Shown piece by piece: positions 1 through 11,095 of a stretch of 23,803 nt of DNA. The position numbers and the translations under genes were made by a program. The stretch's first letter is position 1. Every line of letters begins with the position of its first letter. This stretch comes from Priapulus caudatus (lineage: Eukaryota > Priapulida > Priapulimorpha > Priapulimorphida > Priapulidae): positions 7,057-30,859 of the forward strand of contig NW_014579949.1 of the NCBI RefSeq assembly GCF_000485595.1, written 5' to 3'. The notes below the pieces were generated by a model, which did not search any database, was not told where the DNA came from, and worked only from the letters and a program-made list of their open reading frames with translations.

Positions 1-665
1 CGCTCAGATGGGGCGCGTGCGAGTCAGTTCTCGCATGTTGTTGTTTGCTGCGTTCACGGGTACACAATGGGACACGTTAGACCTCAAGGACGCGTCACAT
101 GGCTAGCACGAGTAGGGTACAGGTAATGTGGTTAGCGGTGCGACATATGTCACGTACACGTATGTGATCCCATATCTGACTCGACGTTATCTCGGGTCTT
201 CCTTTTCACCGCACCATCATCTGCGGTGACTTCGTGCGCGCATGCGCGATTTTACGCCATTTTGTTTTGTTGTTGTTGTTAGTAATCGATTTTTTGTTGG
301 TAAGCCTAATCGATTTTTAAAAATTTACATTGATTATCATCGTACTCCATAATCTTTCTACTTCGTTGACGCTACGCGCTAAATGTGAGAACCGGGTATC
401 TCGATTTAGACTAAACCGCAGAAATGCGTGAATAATGAATAATCTCACCTGACCAGGTGGCCTGGGAGGGAAATGACGCTGGCGGTTCCTGATTACTATC
501 ATCATAATTAATTAGGGATGTGACACGCATCAGCCTTTGCCCTTCTGCGGCTTGAAGCCAATTGATTGGACATGTATGGTTCAGCAACCTGGGGCGACGG
601 TGCGAACACAGCCGAATAAATCAATGAGCGAGACGTTAGCCTGCATATGCGCGTGCACGCGTATG
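1..665. other. Gene-free unique sequence
   Basis: No coding signal beyond short chance ORFs. Around 258-320 the sequence is T-rich, with two copies of an AATCGATTTTT motif. Nothing else is recognisable. Confidence 0.6.
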
Positions 666-666
666 C

Positions 667-722
<56 letters not shown>

Positions 723-723
723 N

Positions 724-820
<97 letters not shown>

Positions 821-821
821 C

Positions 822-870
<49 letters not shown>

Positions 871-892
871 TTATATATATATATATATATAT
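666..892. repeat. Compound microsatellite (TG)n-N-(CA)n-(TA)n
   Basis: A (TG)n run from about 666 to 716 is followed by a single N at 723, then a (CA)n run to about 867 interrupted once near 820 by CGACGA, then (TA)n at 873-891. The motif changes strand exactly at the N, so the N probably marks a join or collapsed gap. All open frames across it are dipeptide artefacts. Confidence 0.95.
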
Positions 893-1559
893 CACGTCAG
901 AGTCTGCGGGTGACTGCCGAGATGCAGGCATATGCGAGCATCATGTCGCTGTAGTTAGAAACGCCTGCGGGCACTCTAGATCAACCTACCTCTCACGTCG
1001 CTCAAGGACTCATTCTCTTACGCCAGTTGACAGTTTCTCGGCAGAATAATACCTTCTCGTGTACCTACCAGCTCACGCACACACGAACAAACATACGTAC
1101 GCACAAGCGCATGCAGGCTTTAATTCTTTCCCCTCCAGCGACGTCGTGTAACTTTCACGCGTCTGTTATGCCGTCATGTTGTTATTTGAGGAACTGCACA
1201 CATCACGCTAGTTTTGTTTTCTTATTTGGAACACGTATGTGGGACAGCCGGCGAATAAACGTGCATATGTATATATATATATATATATATCAAGAGCTAA
1301 TATATATATATATACATATATACATATATGTATATATATTATATATATATATACCTATATATATATATAACTATCATTCTATATCAACAACCCCAATGGC
1401 GCAGAATACCAAACTGCCGTTGCCGCCAAGGTCGGGTCAGCATCGCGAGTGTGTGCGAGGTCTATGAGGATTGTTGCGTAACACGCGGCCGTCACAATAC
1501 GTGACACACGCTCGCTATAGCAAGGCGGACATGTCTACTCTCGACAAGGCCCCGAAGAG
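893..1559. other. Gene-free sequence with (TA)n tract
   Basis: Positions 1265-1376 are almost entirely alternating TA with CATA variants. The flanks are unique sequence with scattered CACG/CACA runs. No supported exon. Confidence 0.6.
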
Positions 1560-1560
1560 C

Positions 1561-1591
<31 letters not shown>

Positions 1592-1602
1592 GCTGCTGCC
1601 GA
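1560..1602. repeat. (CCG)n trinucleotide repeat
   Basis: About nine to ten consecutive CCG units flanked by CTG units. No gene context is visible, so the glycine/serine-rich minus-strand frame over it is not called as coding. Confidence 0.9.
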
Positions 1603-1679
1603 CGACGGAGACGCTAGTTTCGTGCTGTGCGGCTATAAAACATAATACAGCCGATAATGACACTGTTGCTGCTAACATA

Positions 1680-1785
1680 GCCCGACCAGGCTGTGCGACG
1701 GATTGTCTATATACAGGTATAGATACGGATTGTATATATACGGGGTATCCTAACCCTAGCAATACCGTTTCTTGGAGCTACTGCT
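1680..1785 (-). repeat. Dispersed repeat, inverted partner of 13606-13682
   Basis: The reverse complement of this stretch shares a nearly identical block of about 35 bases with 13606-13645 (from AGCTCCAAGAAACGG through TAGGGTTAG). It also shares a second block, CACAGCCTGGTCGGG, with 13667-13681. The sequence between the two blocks differs in length: TATA-rich here, shorter there. This is a repeat family of unknown type present twice in opposite orientation, about 11.8 kb apart. Confidence 0.8.
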
Positions 1786-1789
1786 AACA

Positions 1790-2130
1790 GAGTTACATTT
1801 CGCTGGAGCGGCGGGGAGTGGTGGAGGATGGGGTGGTAGAGGGGGTGGGGGGGGCAACCCGACAGGTATAGACCCTACCCACAGCTCTTCACAGCAAGAG
1901 TTACATCTCATGATCACCTAAACCTGCGGGGAGTAGAGGGGAGGGAAGGTGGCGGAGGAACACGGCAGGTATCGTCACCACCACAGCTCTCAGCAGCGAG
2001 AACGACATCTCACCAGACCAACGGGGAGTGGGGGAGAGGTGTGTGTGGAGGGTGCGGGGGGGGGGACACCACAGACCAGTCACTACCACAGCTTTCAGCA
2101 ACGAGCGCTATTAACCACCTGAAATTGCTG
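1790..2130. repeat. Tandem repeat of about 100-107 bp, G-rich, about 3.5 copies
   Basis: Each unit runs from CCACAGCTCTCAGCA through ACATCTCA to a G-rich block (CGGGGAGTGGGGGAG). CACAGCT-type starts lie at about 1880, 1981 and 2088, with a degenerate earlier copy from about 1790. Units are diverged, so the array is old. The plus strand is G-rich. Confidence 0.8.
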
Positions 2131-2930
2131 CGATTATACTTCTTATTCGCTACATGTTCCAGTTTCCACCGCGTACCCGGCCGTCGCTCACAGCTCACTC
2201 ACAGCTTTCCCACAAATTGCGCCCGTGTGTGCGTTGACACCGCTGCTTGCGTTGCCTCCCGCACCGCTTTTCAATTTTATCTCGCGCGGCCTTCGCGATC
2301 CTATATACTAGCGGCGTCGGGGGCATTTACAATAAGCCGGTATATCAGGGTCTGGTAAACTAGTTTAGCAGTAAAAACCCTCGCTGTCATTACCACCCAT
2401 TACCTGTTTAGCACACTTTTGCGTGCTCTTGAAGTCACATAATATTTACCTATTCGGTATCGCGTAACACTCGTTAGTCATCAAGAGTGCCTGAACAAGT
2501 TTCCGAGGCTAATCGAAAAATCGGAAATATTATAACCCTTTGTGATGATTTTAATGAAAAGCAAATGACGACTGATCCAGTGTGCGAATCGCATCACGGG
2601 TAAGTTTCGCCGCGCAGGGGGCAAGACGAGTGGATGACGTCAAGCGAGACTCTTTGCCGACGTATCAGCTTACGTCGCGTTTGCACGTCAAATCGAGTCA
2701 AATTGTGTAATTTCTCATCACGTCAAATTCAACAGCAAGAACATTTTCGTTGCGTAGGATAAATAATGCCTCATTAAAACTAAAAATATATACGGCAGAG
2801 CATTTCCGTAGATTCTGCATATAGCCTGCACTCTCGCCTCCCGCTCTCCCCTCCCTTCCGCCCACTAACACCAGCACTTAGCGACGCTTCGGACAATCAG
2901 GGGAGGCGGACAGGCAGCTCTAGGTTGATA
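2131..2930. other. Gene-free sequence
   Basis: Unique sequence without a supported exon. TTTCC/TTACCT and GACGTCA-type words occur but no repeat or RNA gene is recognisable. Confidence 0.5.
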
Positions 2931-3002
2931 CCATCAGGAGTGTATAATAAAACTATAATTATAATAATATAGCATACAGTATATACTATATAAACTCCTG
3001 AT
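2931..3002. mobile_element. Short hairpin element, MITE-like
   Basis: Terminal inverted repeats ATCAGGAGTGTATA and its near-perfect complement TATAAACTCCTGAT bracket about 40 bp of A/T-rich sequence. The termini resemble those of the hairpin at 9218-9293, suggesting one small nonautonomous family. No clear target-site duplication is visible here. Confidence 0.6.
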
Positions 3003-3517
3003 ATGATCTATAGTGTACAGCCGTGCCGAATAAAAGAGTAGGAAGGGGCGACGCGCACGAAATTATTATCAGATAGAAATGCAAGATAGAAGTGCCAGAC
3101 GTGCACGGTTACGAGTTCACGCTTCCCTTTTCTTAACAAAAAAAACAACAACAAAAAAACCCAGATAAACGTTCAACATTTTTTTTAATGTTCCGTGCTC
3201 GTTAGGAGACAACGTCGACGGATTTCTTTCGGTTCGCTGATAACAATAACAGAGCTTAGCGTGCCTGAAAGGAAAATGGCACAGAATGAAAATTCACTAA
3301 TCCAAGCTGGCCGATGTTCACGCACGCACGCACGCACGCACGCGCAACGAACTCTTCTGAGCCTCTCAGAGAGGCAGACAGCGAGACGAGTAGGCGGCCA
3401 GTGGCATCGCGGATTTACTGCTGCGAAATTCTCGGGTGGGTGTTTGTCGTAGAATGACCTCTGCTACGGCTATGCACTGGACGTCGCCCGACAACTGCCA
3501 GCAGACTACAGTGCTAC
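3003..3517. other. Gene-free sequence with (ACGC)n
   Basis: Mostly unique. A short (ACGC)n tract lies at 3319-3343, and an A-rich stretch with a T-rich mirror lies around 3138-3186. No supported gene. Confidence 0.55.
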
Positions 3518-3596
3518 AAGACAGATAGAGAGAAAGAGAGAAAGAGAGAAAGAGAGAAAGAGAGAAAGAGAGAAAGAGAGAAAAAAAGAGAGACAG
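3518..3596. repeat. (GAGAGAAA)n 8-bp tandem repeat
   Basis: Eight-base unit of alternating GAGA and AAGA repeated about eight times, purine only on the plus strand. Confidence 0.9.
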
Positions 3597-3664
3597 AGCA
3601 GGTCTATCTGAGCGAACCTGGTAATCAGTGCATTACAGATGTAGCACGCACTCCGCACGGCCAC

Positions 3665-4150
3665 GCCAGCCAACCACCCGCACACCAACGAAAAAATTTT
3701 AAAAATTGGTGAATTCTGAGAAGGCATCTGAGGCCAGTAATTTTGATGTCTAGGAATGCACGATGGAATTCCGCAAATTTTTAGGCAGAAAATTATCTTT
3801 TATGTGTTTTCCCTTTTTTGGGGTAAAAAAGGGGGGTCGCGGAACTCACCTGGAGCCCGCTCTGGAAACACATACGGCACATCCAACTGAGAACAACTTT
3901 AAGCTGAAATAAAATGCTGTGATAGTAAAAGAGTATATTACGTTAATTAAAGTAAAGGGGTTGGGGGTATCGGGGGTCCTGCACTGCCTCCAAAATTTAT
4001 TGAAAATTGGTGCACGCTGTAAATGTAAATTCTTGCATTCTGAGAAGGATACATACAATTCTGGAATTCAGAAAAATGAAAAGCGCGCTCAAAAATAGGA
4101 AAAATAGAATTTGTCCAGAAAATAGGAAGAAATAGGAAAAAATGAGGACT
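3665..4150. repeat. Diverged repeat copies with AAAATTGGTG motif
   Basis: Two related stretches share AAAATTGGTG followed by ATTCTGAGAAGG, then GGAATTC: one at 3695-3770 and one at 4000-4075. The G-rich lead into the second copy (GGGGGTATCGGGGGTCC) resembles the G-rich edge of the hAT remnant at 15880-15905, so these may be decayed transposon ends. Assignment to a family is inference. The A-rich tail at 4065-4145 has repeated AAAATAGGAA words. Confidence 0.5.
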
Positions 4151-4179
4151 TGACGCCCTGCTGTGGCTACGCATAGATT

Positions 4180-7100
4180 ATATGTATCATACCTGCATTA
4201 CGCTGTGTTTACAGTGTGTTATAACCCGTGTTACCTGTGTTACCTGGTGTTACCCATGCTTACCGTGTGTTACGCACAATGCTACGCTGTGGCTAGCCGT
4301 GTGTTACCCATGTTACCTGTGTTACGGCCATGCTACCTGTGTTACCTGTGTTACCTGTGTATACGGCTGTGTTACCCATGGATAACCTGTGCTACCTGTG
4401 TACCCATGCTACAGTGTGCTACCTGTGTTACGCCTGTTGGCTAGCACGCTGTGCTAGCCCTGTGTTGACCCATGCTAGCTCTGTGCTATCGCTGTGTTAG
4501 CCTGTGTTACCCATGTTAACCTGTGTTTACCGTGTGGTTAGCCTGTGTTACCTGTGTTAGCCCATGTTAACCGTGTGCTACCTGTGTTAACCCATGCTAC
4601 GCTGTGTTACCCATGCTACGTCTGTGTTTCCCATGTACCTGTGTTAACCTGTGTTGCAGCGCCATGCTTAGCCTGTGGTTACCTGTGTTACCACATGTTA
4701 CCTGTGTTTACCGGCATGGCTACGCGTAGTGTTACCATGCTACCTGTGCTACCTGTGTTACTGTGTTACGCCATGGCTACCTGTGTTACCCTGTGTTACC
4801 TGTGTTAACCCATTACACTGTGCTACCTGTGTTAACCCCATGCTACGCTGTGGGCTACGCTGTGTTACCTGGTGTTACCCATTGCTACCCTGTGTTACAT
4901 GCTACCTTGTGCTAACTGTGGCTACCTGTGTTACCTTGGTGTTAGCGCCATAGCCTACGCTGTGCTAGCCTGTGTTACCCATGCTACCGTGTGTTACGCA
5001 TGGCTACCTGTGCCTACCTGGTGTTACCCATGCTACCTGTGCTAGCTGTGTTACCTGTGTACTCATGCTACTGTGTTACCGCATGCTACCTGTGTTACCC
5101 ATGTTACCTGTGTTACCCCATGCTAGCCGTGTGCTTATAACTGTGTTACCTGTGTTACCCATGCTACCTGTGTTAAACCCATGCTACCTGTGATTACCCA
5201 TGCATTACCTGTGCTACCTGTGTTACGGCCATGTTACCTGTGTTACCCAATGCTAACGCTGTGTTACCTGTGTTTACCCAATGCTAAGCCTGTGGTTACG
5301 CCAATGGGCTAAGCCTGTGTTAGGCCTGTGTTACCTCATGCTACTGTGTTACCTGTGCTAGCCTGGTGTTAGCCTGTGTTACCCATGCTACTGTGTTACG
5401 CTGTGTTACCCATGCTACGCTGTGGCTACCTGTGTTACCTGTGTTTACCGGCCATGCTAAACCTGTTGGCTACCTGTGTTACCTGTGTTACCTGTGTTAG
5501 CCTGTGTTAGCGCCATGCTAACCCTGTGTTACCTGTGCTACAGTGTGTTAACCACCTGTGTTAGCCATGCTTACCTGTGAGCTACGCTGTGCTAAGCTGT
5601 GGGCTACGCTGTGGTTACCCATTGCTACCATGTGCGTTACTAGTTGTTACCCAGCTACCTGTGTTAGCCTAGTGGCTAACTGTGTTAACCATGCTTACCT
5701 GTGTTTACGTGTGGGGCTAGCCTGTGTTACCTGTGTTACCCATGGCTAACTGTGTTAAGCCTGTGACTACCTGTGTAGCCCATGCTAGCCATGTGTTTAC
5801 GCGTGTGTTTACCGCAATGCTACCCTGCTACCTGTGCTACTAGTGCTACTGTGTTACGCGTGTGTTACCTGTGTTACCCCCATGCTACCTGTGTTACCTG
5901 TGCTACCTAGTGTTACCCAATGCTACCTGTGATCCATGTGCTACGCGTGTGGGCTACCTGTGTTACCTGTGGTTAGCCTGTGTTACCCATGCTACCTGTG
6001 GCACCTGTGTTACCATGTTAACCTGTGTTTACCGCCATGGCTCTGTGCTACTGTGTTACCTGTGCTACCTGTGTTACCCATGATACCTGTTTAACCCGAT
6101 GATACCTGTGTTACCGTGTGTTACTGTGTTAACCCATGCTAGCCTGTGTTACCGCATGTTCCTGTGTTCCCCATGCTAAACCTGTGCTAAGCGCTGTGTT
6201 CTGTGTTACCCATGGCTACCTGTGGCTAGCGCCTGTGGTTAACCTGTGTTACCTGGTTGCGCCATGGCTACCTGTGGCTGCCTGTGTTTAAGCCCATGCT
6301 ACCCGTGTGCTACCCCATGTTACCGTGTTGGTTAGCCGCATGATACCTGTGCTACGCTGTGCTTACCTGTGTTTACCTGTGTTACCTTGTGTTAAGCCTG
6401 TGTTACCCTGCTACCTGTGCTAGCGTGTGTTACGCGTGTGTTACCGCATGCTACTGTGCTAGCTAAGCGCCATGTTACCTGTGTTACCGCATGTTACCTG
6501 TGTTAGCCTGTGTTAGCCATGTGTTACGCTGTGTTACCCATAGCTACGCTGTGTTACCTAGTGTTACCCCATGCTACTGTGTTACCTGTGTTAGCGGCCA
6601 TGCTAACCTGTGGCTACTGTGTTACCTGTGTTACCCATGCTACCTGTGTTTACCTGTGGTTAGCTGTGTTACCCATGCTACTGTGTTACCCATGGCTACC
6701 TGTGCTAACCTGTGTTACCGCATGGGCTAGCTGTGTTAACCCATGTTTACCTGTGGCTAACGGGCGTGTTGTTTACCCATGCTAACCTGATGTTAGCCCA
6801 TAGCTACCTGTATTACGCTGTGTTACCTGTGTTAGCCCATGCTACCTGTGTTACAGACATGTTACCGTGTGTTACCCATGCTAAACTGTTTGCTACCGTG
6901 TGTTACCTGTGTTAACGCCATGCTACCCTGTGCTACCCATGTTATCCATGTGTTACACATGCTACGCTGTGTTACCTGTGTTACGCTGTGTTAGCACCAT
7001 GCTACCCTGTGCTAAGGCTGTTTACCATGCTACCTGTGTTAGGCGCCATGCTACTCGTGTGTTAGCGCCATGTGCTACCGTGTGTTTACCCATGCTAACC

Positions 7101-8606
7101 TGTGCTAACCTGTGTTACCCATAGGCTAACTTTGTGTTACCGGCGAATGTTACCAGGACATGTTACCTGGTGTTTAGCTGTGCTACCTGTGGTTACGCAT
7201 GCTAAACTGTGTTACGCATGCTAACTGTGTTACCTGTGTTAAGCCATAGCTACCTGTGGCTACCTGTGTTACCCATTGCTAGCCTGTGTTACCCATGGCT
7301 AACTGTGTTACCTGTGTTCCATGCTACGCTGTGTACCCATGTACGCTGTGTTAGCCCATGCCTACCTGTGTTACCTGTGTTACCTGTGTTAACCTGTGTT
7401 ACCTGTGTTAACCTGTGGGGGGGCTACCTGTGTTACACAAATGCTTAAACCCCATGTGGCTAACCTGTGTTACCTGTGTTACCTGTGTTACCGCATGCTA
7501 CCTGTGTTACGGGCGTGTGTTACCGACATGCTGCGCCTGTGTTACGGCTGTGTTACCCTTGCTACGCTGTGCTACCGTGTGTTAGCCTGTGTGTAGCTGC
7601 TGTGTTTACCATGCGCTACGCTGTGGTTACCCTGTGTTACCGCATGCTACCTGTGTTACCCATTGCTACGTTGGCTACGCTGTGTTACCGGTGTGCTATC
7701 CTGTAATTACCCTGTGTTACCGTGTGTTACCCATGCTACCATGTGTTACCTGTCGTTTACCCATCGCTAACGCTGTGTTAGGCCTGTGTTAGCCCATGCT
7801 ACCTGTGTTACCTGTGATTAACCCATCACCTGTGGTTACCCATGTTTACCTGTGTTACCATGCTACCTGTATTACGCTGTGTTACCCATGCTAGCCTGTG
7901 GCTACCCGTGGTTACCTGTGTTAACTTGTTAGCGCGCATGCTACCTGTGTTACCTGGTTCCCATGATACCTGTGGCTACCTGTGTTTACCTGTGTTACCC
8001 AATGCTACCTGTGTTAACCTGTGTACGGCCATGCTACCATGCCTACTGTGCTACCATGTGGCTACCTGTGTTAACTGTGCTAGCCTGTGTTAGCTGTGTT
8101 ACACATGCTACCTGTGTTACCCATGCTAACGGCTGTGTTAGCCTGTGTTACCTGTGGCTACCTGTGTTACCTGTGTTACGCCAGCTACCTGTCGTACGCT
8201 GTGTTTACCGCATCTACCATGTGTACGCTGTGTTTAACCTGTTAGCCTGTGTTACGCTATGTTAAGCCACGTGGTTACCGATGGCTAGCCTGTGCTACCT
8301 GTGTTAGCCTGTTGTTACCCTGTGTTAGCCCAATGCTTACCTGTGTTAACGCCATGCTATCAGCTGTGTTACCTGTGGTTAGCCTGTGTTAGCCCATGCT
8401 ACCTTGTGTTAGCCTGTGTTTACCGTCATGCTACCTGTGTTAGCCTGTGGCTAACCGTTGCTACTGGTTACCCATGCTACCTGTGTTACCCATGCTACCT
8501 GTGTTACCCATGTTACCTGTGTTACCTAGGTTACATGTATCATATCTGCATTATCTGTGTTACATGTGTTATACATGCATTACCTATGTTACCTGTGCTA
8601 CCTGGC
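4180..8606. repeat. 4.4 kb satellite of 9-bp units (TGTGTTACC / CATGCTACC)
   Basis: Essentially the whole interval is a tandem array of the nonamers TGTGTTACC and CATGCTACC, commonly arranged in 18-bp or 27-bp combinations, with GCTACC/GTTAGCC variants and many one-base insertions. Nine is divisible by three, and the plus-strand words contain no stop in two frames. Long frames of repeating cysteine-tyrosine-leucine or valine-leucine-proline therefore arise. They shift frame wherever an extra base occurs and are not genes. Closely similar 19-base sequences beginning ATGTATCATA occur at both edges (4181 and 8535). Confidence 0.95.
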
Positions 8607-9210
8607 ACGGCGACCACTCAGCCTTCTATCTATCGTCGGCTAATCAGTCGTAGGATCGGCGCCAGCGATTAGCTCACACTGTTGGCCTACATGCATGCCG
8701 TCCTACATGGCTACTAACTACGGCGGCCACCTATCATGCTGAGCGAGCGAGGCACACAAGTCGTCAGCTCGGCCTTTAAAAACGCTGGCTCGTCTCAGCG
8801 TAGAAATAGGTGCCACAGACAGAAGAATAAAAGCCTCCCCCCACATTCCACCACCCCATCGCATCACATCGCACCCCCTAGCAACAGCGAGCACGTCAGC
8901 GATTGAGAACTGCTGCCCCCCCCGCCTTCATTCCCTTCGTGATTCTCGGCTATTCGCGGTGGACTCTGTCCGTCTTAATATACAGCTCCGTCGTGCGGCA
9001 GCCGAGAGACGGCCGCGGTCATTAGTCGTTGATGAAGCTGCCACACTACGCCGATGTTGAACGTGACAGCTCTAGCAGCCACCGCGGGAGTCTGATACTG
9101 GTAGTTCACTGGGTGTGCTCTGCTATGCAATTACAATGGGTGCAGTAGGAATGGGTTGGGGGAAGATGAGGGCATTAGTGATTAATAACACAATCTATGG
9201 GGGTAATACT
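8607..9210. other. Gene-free sequence
   Basis: Unique sequence of mixed composition. C-rich runs occur around 8835-8930. No exon, RNA gene or repeat family is recognised. Confidence 0.5.
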
Positions 9211-9211
9211 A

Positions 9212-9300
9212 CTAACATCAGGAGCTTATAAATGGATTTATAAATGGCGTATAAATGGATTATAAATGGATAATCCATTTATAAGCTCCTGCTAACATCA
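9212..9300. mobile_element. Mini hairpin transposon (MITE-like) flanked by 9-bp direct repeat
   Basis: Perfect 19-bp inverted arms (AGGAGCTTATAAATGGATT at 9220 and its complement ending at 9290) surround tandem TATAAATGGA words. The nonamer CTAACATCA occurs directly on both sides (9212-9220 and 9292-9300), which resembles a target-site duplication. The exact TIR/TSD boundary is ambiguous because the left arm could begin within the direct repeat. Confidence 0.7.
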
Positions 9301-9368
9301 TGACTGCTGCCATTACGACCTGCGTATAAGCGTAACTGGGGAGTACCGCGTACTGAAATAAGCGTAAC

Positions 9369-9473
9369 ATTATTTATTATTTGTCATTTTATTTTTTATT
9401 TTTTATCATCATATACATATATATATAATATATATATATATAATAATAAAAAATAAAATGACAAATAATAAAT
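9369..9473. repeat. AT-rich inverted repeat
   Basis: About 30-bp arms (ATTATTTATTATTTGTCATT... at 9369-9400 and the complement at 9445-9473) enclose a (TA)n-rich loop. The non-repetitive core TTGTCATTTTATTTTTTATT pairing with its complement shows this is more than low complexity. Confidence 0.75.
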
Positions 9474-9827
9474 ATAAATAAATAAGACAAATGTGTTGTG
9501 TATTATATCTATGGTATCACAGACAATCACAGGAGATGACATGGCGGCACATGGCGCGTGGCGCATATAACACAGCCTGTCGTTACGCTGCGCAGTATAG
9601 TACCGCTGCATCGATTCTCACTCTCATCATCGAGATGATGAACTAAAGCCTCTTCTGTGTGTGCAAAGTGCGCATGCTTGATGGAACACGCGGTTTGGTA
9701 AACAGGTAATTTAAATGGATCGAGTTCACGTCGGTTGGCTAATTAGCCTTGATTATCTAGAGCCGCGGAAACTGCGATGAACTTTTATTATTTCTAGTTG
9801 CTAGCCAGAGGTAGCGCGCGCCCCGTG
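9474..9827. other. Gene-free sequence
   Basis: Unique sequence with no supported gene. Confidence 0.5.
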
Positions 9828-9846
9828 CAGCAGCTGCTGCTGCTGC

Positions 9847-9889
<43 letters not shown>

Positions 9890-10104
9890 GCTACAACTAC
9901 TACTGCTACCGCCGCTTGTGGTGGTGCTGCTGCTGCTGCTGCTGCCGTTGCTGGTGGTGGTGCTGCTGCTGCTGCTGCTGCTGTTGTTGCTACTGCTGCT
10001 GCTGATCTGCTACTGCTGCTCTGCTACTGCTGCTGTTGTTGTTCTTGCTGCTACTGCTGCTGCCGTTGCTGCTTTGCTACTACTACTGCTGCTGCTGCTG
10101 CTGT
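9828..10104. repeat. Mixed trinucleotide repeat (CTG/TTG/GTG)
   Basis: About 275 bp of imperfect CTG, TTG, CTA and GTG triplets. The plus-strand poly-leucine frame and the minus-strand CAG/CAA frames have no splice or start context tying them to a gene, so it is annotated as a repeat only. Confidence 0.9.
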
Positions 10105-10269
10105 GCCGGAATACATCAACACGGCTAGCGAGTTTAATTGCCAGTAATTTCCTTAATGACCGGCTGTACTTAGTGTCGTTTTCAGTTAATCACCGGCATT
10201 ATTTATCAACCTATTAGCAAGGTTCACCGGACAGCGCAAGCAACATCAGTGACAATCCTTAACGGAATA

Positions 10270-10322
10270 TCGTCTCCCCACGCGCTCTCATCTTTCTCTC
10301 GCTCTCTCGTCTCTCTCTTGTC

Positions 10323-10357
<35 letters not shown>

Positions 10358-10851
10358 TCTCTTCTCTCTCTCTCTTCTCCTTTCTTCTTTCTCTCTCTCT
10401 CTCTCTCTGCTTCTCTCTCTCTCTTCTCTCTCTCGTCTGTCTCCTCTTCTGCTCTGATCTTCTCTCTCTTCCTCTTGTCTCTGCTCTCTGTCCTCTCTCT
10501 GGCTCTCTCTCTCTGTCCTCTCTCTGTCTCTCTCTCTTACTCTCTCTCTTCTCTCTCTGCTCTGTCTCCCTGCTGTCTCTCTCTGTCTCTCTCTCTCCTC
10601 TCTCTCTCTCTCCTCTCTCCTCTCTCTTCTCCTCTCTTCTAGTTCGATCTCTCGCGCGCGCTTTCTCTCTCTCTCGGGCGTCCCGCCTACCTTCGCTGCT
10701 TCCTCTTTCTTTCTCCGCCTTTCCTTTGCCCCTCCCACCTTCCATTACACACCCCTCCTCTTTTACTCTCTGGCTTTCTTGCACCCCACCCTCCTTCCCT
10801 TCCTACATCCTCTTATCGCTCTCTTGTTTTCTCTCCCCCTCCATCTTGTTT

Positions 10852-10891
<40 letters not shown>

Positions 10892-10906
10892 CTCCACCTC
10901 GTCTTC

Positions 10907-10946
<40 letters not shown>

Positions 10947-11095
10947 TCTCCCACCTCCTTTCCACTCAATCTTTCTGCTCCCCACTTCTTTCCTCACTCC
11001 GCCCCCCCCCTCCATCCAATCTACACCTGCATCCACCTAACTCATTTCTCCCCCTCTCTCCCTATTCAATAAGTCGTCCTTCCTTAATCCCATCT
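10270..11095. repeat. Polypyrimidine (CT)n-rich domain, about 800 bp
   Basis: Nearly pure C/T on the plus strand: (CT)n with TCTTC interruptions to about 10680, then mixed pyrimidine with further (CT)n runs at 10850-10945. The Ser/Leu frame (plus) and Arg/Glu frame (minus) are composition artefacts. Confidence 0.95.

Noticed and set aside
2563-2605. Possible first coding exon ATGACGACTGATCC with a GTAAGT donor
   Set aside because: Only 12 codons, no partner exon or homology recognisable.
4180-8606. CRISPR-like array
   Set aside because: There is no constant repeat with unique spacers. It is a continuous short-unit satellite in a eukaryotic genome.
4163-8672. Many plus-strand open frames rich in CYL, VLP or MLP repeats
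   Set aside because: They are translations of the 9-bp satellite, shift frame at each inserted base, and have no splice or start context.
9798-10217. Poly-leucine protein
   Set aside because: Translation of a CTG/TTG repeat. No homology outside the repeat.
10224-11040. Arg/Glu-rich or Ser/Leu-rich proteins on both strands
   Set aside because: Pure (CT)n/(GA)n composition, open in several frames at once.
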